Shown: piece after piece, positions 6,190 through 8,913 of the stretch | How positions within the stretch are numbered: position 1 is the first letter of the stretch | How the letters are laid out: each line of letters opens with the position of its first letter | NCBI GenBank assembly: GCA_002496475.1 | Contig: DAJV01000132.1 | Location: 7,550 to 16,462 of the forward strand | Direction of reading: 5' to 3' | DNA length: 8,913 nucleotides | Source: Vulcanisaeta sp. UBA163 | GTDB taxonomy: Archaea; Thermoproteota; Thermoprotei; Thermoproteales; Thermocladiaceae | Made by a program: the position numbers and the translations under genes | The notes under the pieces: generated by a model | Seen by the model: the letters and a program-made list of their open reading frames with translations, nothing else | Database searches by the model: none | What the model was told of the DNA's origin: nothing

Positions 6190-6444
6190 TCATGGCCGAT
6201 AGTAATGTGGCAACCCATTAAGTGCAATGAATACCACGTCCCAATTAAACACTGAGTATATTATTAGTAATGTGCTTCCCAGTAAATACGGTATTGTTAG
6301 TCTCAGTGGAGGCACGTCGCCTAATGCTAATACCCAACCCACGACTATTGATAAGAAAAGGCAAACTCTCGCCTTTTGAGGTGGGGTAATCCCTTTAACT
6401 TTCGTTCTTTTTCTAGTTAGGTCATCACATGCCCCTTTGGGCAT
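6190..6444 (-). CDS. Doubtful small membrane protein ORF
   Basis: 84 codons with two clear hydrophobic stretches (about 27-42 and 48-75, LTIPYLLGSTLLIIYSVFNW, then DVVFIALN), preceded by a basic segment (LTRKRTKVKG). The second stretch has the look of small bacterial and archaeal PQ-loop or LAB_N-like membrane proteins, and codon use is plausible for this genome. Against it: no clear TATA box or ribosome binding site precedes the ATG, and its first codons are antisense to a decayed TnpB frame (6421 onward, perhaps reaching to about 6290). It may be a shadow, or a gene whose front was replaced when the element landed; a GTG-initiated form of about 50 residues is also possible. It ends two bases from the convergent unknown gene. 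Confidence 0.3.
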   Translation of the reverse strand: MPKGACDDLTRKRTKVKGITPPQKARVCLFLSIVVGWVLALGDVPPLRLTIPYLLGSTLLIIYSVFNWDVVFIALNGLPHYYRP

Positions 6445-6648
6445 AAACTACACAGTGATCTAAACGGAGTATTGAACATACTCAGGATTGCCACGGGGAT
6501 GATCATCAAAAACATGAAGAAACCTCTATCCTACTTCGTACTTCATAACGGAGTAACACCCATAAAAGGGACGTAACCCCTGAGACCTCGGGGAACCCTC
6601 GCCATAAATGGCGAGGAGGAGATCATGTTCCCTTGGCCTTATCCATAA
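6421..6648 (+). pseudogene. tnpB: TnpB (IS200/IS605-type OrfB) C-terminal remnant
   Basis: Translating the plus strand in the frame of 6421 gives VITCPFGHKLHSDLNGVLNI, then KKPLSYFVLHNGVTPIKGT, a TAA at 6574-6576, then PLRPRGTLAINGEEEI and a second TAA at 6646-6648. This is the C-terminal end of archaeal TnpB: second half of the zinc ribbon (CPFGHK), the last RuvC aspartate (HSDLNG, aligned with the usual RD/SD-x-NGALNI), and the Pro-Leu-Arg-Pro-Arg-Gly-Thr tail. There is an in-frame TAG at 6418-6420 and no open frame for the rest of the roughly 400-residue protein. Possible decayed homology reaches upstream (NSRLLRWGN at 6364 in the same frame; YGI...GTS near 6289-6319 in another), but this is uncertain. 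Clearly not functional as a nuclease. Confidence 0.82.
6591..6632 (+). repeat. Two-stem hairpin: right-end/omegaRNA-like structure of the tnpB relic
   Basis: GGGAAC (6591-6596) pairs with GTTCCC (6627-6632); inside, CTCGCCAT (6598-6605) pairs perfectly with ATGGCGAG (6608-6615). In IS200/IS605 elements the 3' end of tnpB folds into such hairpins, which act in transposition and as the scaffold of the TnpB guide (omega/re) RNA. The form 'ggaaccctcgcc...ggcgaggaggagatc' is typical of archaeal elements. It is better preserved than the coding frame around it. Confidence 0.7.
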
Positions 6649-6655
6649 TGCATAG

Positions 6656-6685
6656 GGTATATAGAGTAAATGCGGGTTAAAAATA
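6656..6685 (+). promoter_or_regulatory. Two candidate TATA boxes for the NAD-kinase-like gene
   Basis: GGTATATAG (6656-6664) and TTAAAAATA (6677-6685). Expected transcription starts are near 6686 and 6707. Both lie downstream of the ATG at 6670 and upstream of the ATG at 6718, which favours 6718 as the translation start. The first box directly follows the tnpB relic. Confidence 0.5.
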
Positions 6686-6717
6686 AAATCCCCCAGGGCA
6701 ATACTGCAGTATCAAGG

Positions 6718-7704
6718 ATGAGGGGGTTAATAGTATCCATGCCCAGTGTGGTTGATGAGGTTAAGAGGGTCCTTAGTAATTATTCCTCATTTGAAGTAAC
6801 CACGGAATTAGGCAGTGACCTAAGTGGTTATGATATTATTGGTATTATTGGCACTGATAGGTTCATTATCATGAATCTGCACAAACTGAACTCATGGGAT
6901 GGTCCAATACTCACTGTTGGTTTTGGAATAGGCTTCCTAAACTCAATAGACATAACAAGCCTCAACAGGGCAATACCTAACATAATCACTGGTAATTATG
7001 ATACTGAGGAAATACTGAGGCTCGCAGTGGACGTTAAGGGAAAAAGATTACCCAATGCGGTTAATGAGGCTGCCATATTCCCGGCAAGGAGCGCAATAAC
7101 CATTGAGTATAGTCTATATGTGAATGGGGAATATGTGTGGCATGACATGGCTGACGGCTTAATCGTGTCCACACCCACGGGTTCCACGGCATATGCAATG
7201 TCAGCTGGAGGACCACTGATACACTCGAGGGCTCACGTGCTTGAGATCGTGCCGGTGAACAGTACGAACCTAGCGAGGGTGCCAATTATAGTGTCCAGCG
7301 ATTCAACGATAGAGGTAAGGGACCTAATTTCCAGGTCCAGGGTGGAGATAATCATAGACGGCAGTATCAGGTCCTATGCGGGAAGCGAGATTAAAATAAT
7401 GTCTGGTAGGCCGATAAAACTAATTAGGATTGGTAATATGCCGGGTAGCATAGGACGTTACGAAAAGAAACTAAGCCTACTATCTAACATGGACCTCCCA
7501 CCAAGTGCCAAGTTCATACTTAAGATCCTGGAGTATGAGGGACAATTAACACAGAGGGAAATAATGGAAAAAACCATGCTCCCAGGCAGGACCGTTAGAA
7601 ATGCATTGAGTATTTTAATTAGGAAGGGGTTAATCAAGAGGCAGGTGATCCTCAGGGGTAATAAGGAGGTTGTGATGTACTCATTACCGTCCATGTCACG
7701 CTAA
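6718..7704 (+). CDS. NAD kinase-like protein fused to a winged-helix domain
   Basis: 328 residues from the ATG at 6718 (344 from 6670, disfavoured because the TATA boxes lie after it). Residues 1-250 follow the NAD kinase (PpnK/NadK) fold: YDIIGIIGTDRF near 38-49, TVGFGIGFLNS at 66-76, NE at 116-117, DGLIVSTPTGSTAYAMSAGG at 146-165, and DG at 214-215. The GTP-like signature GGDGT, which binds the ATP phosphates and carries the catalytic Asp, reads GTDRF: the Asp remains but both flanking glycines and the Thr are changed. NAD kinases make NADP from NAD. Residues about 260-324 form a winged helix (AKFILKILEYEGQLTQREIM, then LPGRTVRNALSILIRKGLIK) and a wing (KEVVMYSLP), as in MarR/TrmB-like regulators. 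I infer either a self-regulating NAD kinase or a transcription factor that senses NAD(P) through a kinase-derived domain. Confidence 0.88.
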   Translation: MRGLIVSMPSVVDEVKRVLSNYSSFEVTTELGSDLSGYDIIGIIGTDRFIIMNLHKLNSWDGPILTVGFGIGFLNSIDITSLNRAIPNIITGNYDTEEILRLAVDVKGKRLPNAVNEAAIFPARSAITIEYSLYVNGEYVWHDMADGLIVSTPTGSTAYAMSAGGPLIHSRAHVLEIVPVNSTNLARVPIIVSSDSTIEVRDLISRSRVEIIIDGSIRSYAGSEIKIMSGRPIKLIRIGNMPGSIGRYEKKLSLLSNMDLPPSAKFILKILEYEGQLTQREIMEKTMLPGRTVRNALSILIRKGLIKRQVILRGNKEVVMYSLPSMSR

Positions 7705-7869
7705 ATGCCTACCCTTAATACTCGTACATCTGATACTCCTTCTTTCACCCCTATCCATTACACTAACCAGTAATACGGCCGCCACGTGATCCCTAATGTT
7801 AATTACCAATCTAGGCCAGATAATTAATTGACCATGGGTTATGTACTTTCTTAATTCACACCTTACCAT
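7696..7869 (-). CDS. Small basic protein of unknown function (57 residues)
   Basis: An ORF too short for usual cut-offs: ATG at 7869 (minus), TGA at 7698-7696. The protein begins MVRCELRKYITHGQLIIWPR, has a hydrophobic middle (LVINIRDHVAAVLLVSVM) and a basic end (RGERRSIRCTSIKGRHLA), with two cysteines (4 and 48). The case for it being real is the promoter: TTTTTAAT centred 27-28 bases before the ATG, the ideal leaderless spacing, and no other gene on this strand that the box could serve. The codon use resembles the neighbours. Its end overlaps the convergent NAD-kinase-like gene by nine bases. I do not recognise the family. Confidence 0.55.
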   Translation of the reverse strand: MVRCELRKYITHGQLIIWPRLVINIRDHVAAVLLVSVMDRGERRSIRCTSIKGRHLA

Positions 7870-7892
7870 ACAATTATTGCATGTAAAGGGGA

Positions 7893-7900
7893 ATTAAAAA
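7893..7900 (-). promoter_or_regulatory. TATA box for the 57-residue ORF
   Basis: TTTTTAAT on the minus strand, centred 27-28 bases upstream of the ATG at 7869. The spacing equals that of the rpo11 promoter in this window, whose box has the same eight bases. Confidence 0.55.
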
Positions 7901-7965
7901 GCAATTTGTAAGGTGCATAACCTGCACAATTTCCATATAGCAATATTATCATTATGAACCATAAA

Positions 7966-7989
7966 TTTAATAAATTCTACAGTGGTGAT
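7966..7989 (+). promoter_or_regulatory. TATA box and ribosome binding site before the ATG at 7999
   Basis: TTTAAT at 7966-7971 is centred about 30 bases before the ATG at 7999, and GGTGAT at 7984-7989 is nine bases before it. Both support 7999 rather than the earlier ATG at 7954, which has only a weak CATATAG some 17 bases upstream. Confidence 0.45.
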
Positions 7990-7998
7990 AGAATATTG

Positions 7999-8652
7999 AT
8001 GGCTATTAATGATGAATCGAAAAAGGAGGATAATGGGAAAATCATTGGGGAAGGTCAGGATTTAATAAGGAGGATAATAGAACCTTCACCAGCCATTGTT
8101 AGGGTTCACTGCTATAATTGTAATTTCGATAGTATAAAAATACCTAACGGTGTTGAGTTCAGGTTTAGATTATTAATGCCGTTCATGGCTGCCGTAGTTA
8201 GGTATAGGCAGTTCATTAAGGACTTAATGACACTCGACTCAAAGTCAGTGGTAACAGCCATATACCAATCGAAGGTTAAGGAGAAGAAGATGGAGAGACC
8301 AGTCGTTGTTATTTACGGGGAGATAAAACCAACAAAGAGAATATGGAGGGTCCTGGGCATTTATAACCTTGTGCTGGATGACTACAGGGACTCAATAGTT
8401 AAGCAATTCAACATAATAACAAAGAAGGAGATTTGGCACTACCACCAGAGCGTCTCACTAAACGGAAAGACACAGCACATAGGCATAGTACTGGCCAACA
8501 GGGTATTAATTAGATACCTAACGAGGTTCGGCGAGGACGGAGCATCAATTAAAATGATACTACTAACACCAGACGGTATACAGACAAGGAGAATACATGC
8601 CGACTCAGAGGAGGAAGCCGCAGCAGAGGAAAGATCAATGATAGGCGAATAA
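7999..8652 (+). CDS. Orphan protein of unknown function
   Basis: 217 residues from the ATG at 7999 (232 from 7954). Not recognised. The start is hydrophilic and charged (NDESKKEDNGK); then comes a Cys pair in HCYNCNF near 37-43; a helical basic middle (MAAVVRYRQFIKDLM, QSKVKEKKMERP); strands PVVVIYGEI and WRVLGIYNLVLDD; a His-containing stretch IWHYHQSVSLNGKTQHIGIV; and an acidic, Ala/Glu-rich C-terminal end (ADSEEEAAAEERS). No signal peptide or membrane segment is seen. One CxxC alone does not make a zinc site, though the later His residues could complete one. It stands alone between a convergent-side gap and a tRNA gene whose 3' end points toward it, which is where archaeal integrated elements often sit; this is only a hint. 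Confidence 0.75.
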   Translation: MAINDESKKEDNGKIIGEGQDLIRRIIEPSPAIVRVHCYNCNFDSIKIPNGVEFRFRLLMPFMAAVVRYRQFIKDLMTLDSKSVVTAIYQSKVKEKKMERPVVVIYGEIKPTKRIWRVLGIYNLVLDDYRDSIVKQFNIITKKEIWHYHQSVSLNGKTQHIGIVLANRVLIRYLTRFGEDGASIKMILLTPDGIQTRRIHADSEEEAAAEERSMIGE

Positions 8653-8878
8653 ATAGAACAAAACCAAAACTCATTAAAAACAAAGTATAACCATCCAAAC
8701 ATCCGTAAAAGAGGACCCATCAAAGAAACCAAAACATCCAGAGCCCATTACCAGACCTGCAATGCACTCATAATGAGGGGATTGAAATGAGGGCAGCAAC
8801 ACAAAAAAGGACTAAAGCAATAATCAAGGTAATGAAAAACCAGGCTATCAATAACTCCACCCAAAATCTCACGAGCCT
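8653..8878. other. A-rich intergenic stretch, no recognised gene
   Basis: The plus strand is markedly rich in A and poor in T. No good TATA box, C/D element or hairpin is seen. A plus-strand frame from the ATG at 8787 stays open to the window edge, but it runs antisense through the tRNA gene and is not credible. Confidence 0.5.
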
Positions 8879-8883
8879 AAAAA
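8879..8883 (-). terminator. T-run terminator after the tRNA gene
   Basis: TTTTT on the minus strand, beginning ten bases past the tRNA 3' end. Oligo-T runs of this size are the usual intrinsic termination signal of archaeal RNA polymerase. Confidence 0.5.
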
Positions 8884-8892
8884 CACGACTAG

Positions 8893-8913
8893 CGGCCCCG
8901 CCGGGACTTGAAC
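8893..8913 (-). tRNA. tRNA gene, 3' end only (5' part beyond window)
   Basis: The minus strand from the window edge reads G, loop TTCAAGT, CCCGG (3' half of the T stem), CGGGGCC (3' half of the acceptor stem) and discriminator G73. Closing position 53-61 is G-C. The next bases are CTA, so CCA is not encoded and must be added enzymatically, as for many archaeal tRNAs. The acceptor 5' half should be GGCCCCG. The anticodon lies outside, so identity cannot be given; G73 in archaea would suit for example Ser, Asp, Asn or Arg. Confidence 0.8.

Noticed and set aside
6356..6377. AAAAGGC/GCCTTTT hairpin as a terminator for the rpo11 operon
   Set aside because: The 7-bp stem is not followed by a T-run and lies 170 bases past the stop; archaea do not usually need hairpins for termination.
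8439..8732. Minus-strand frame of 97 codons
   Set aside because: Mostly antisense to the orphan gene 7999-8652; its start region is the T-rich complement of the A-rich gap.
8787..8913. Plus-strand frame open to the window edge
   Set aside because: Runs antisense through the tRNA 3' end and its terminator; no TATA box, A-rich composition.
1..8913. CRISPR array or tandem repeats
   Set aside because: No regularly spaced direct repeats were seen on reading both strands.

Overview
The window looks like a chromosome segment of a hyperthermophilic Thermoproteota archaeon, probably of the Thermoproteaceae (Vulcanisaeta/Caldivirga type). The genus is an impression from moderate GC, AGG/ATA-rich codon use and protein style, not a search result. 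Support for archaea: a complete Rpo11 gene, complex-I genes of the GPQHPGSGHMR type, TATA boxes about 25-30 bases before start codons (mostly leaderless genes), GGTG-type ribosome binding sites inside operons, and box C/D guide RNAs.

Layout. Bases 3-218 are the 3' end of an acyl-CoA dehydrogenase gene. Convergent to it, on the minus strand, lies a compact respiratory operon (3156 down to 242): nuoA, a fused nuoB-nuoC, then nuoD, joined by a short gap and a GTGA overlap. This would make the membrane anchor and the quinone-reducing arm of a complex-I-like enzyme; the pump subunits are not in the window. A conserved archaeal SPOUT/'RecB-like' gene (3437-3871, minus) and a gene for four CBS domains plus an HPF-like C-terminus (3965-5128, plus) diverge from a shared promoter region. 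The gap 5129-5320 holds one strong box C/D sRNA on the minus strand and a weaker one on the plus strand. Then follow rpo11 and a coupled gene of unknown function (5321-6187).

Bases 6188-6717 hold a decayed TnpB (IS200/IS605-type) 3' end with its right-end/omegaRNA-like hairpin, and a doubtful antisense small membrane ORF. Next is an NAD-kinase-like protein with an altered GGDGT motif and a C-terminal winged helix (6718-7704). Convergent to it is an unreported 57-residue ORF with a well-placed TATA box (7696-7869). The right end has an orphan gene (7999-8652), an A-rich gap, and the 3' end of a tRNA gene on the minus strand.

Most novel: the NAD-kinase/winged-helix fusion (possible nucleotide-sensing regulator), the CBS/HPF-like fusion (possible energy-gated ribosome hibernation factor), the NuoB-NuoC fusion, the paired C/D sRNAs, and the tnpB relic directly upstream of the NAD-kinase-like gene. 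No intact mobile element, CRISPR array or defence island is visible.
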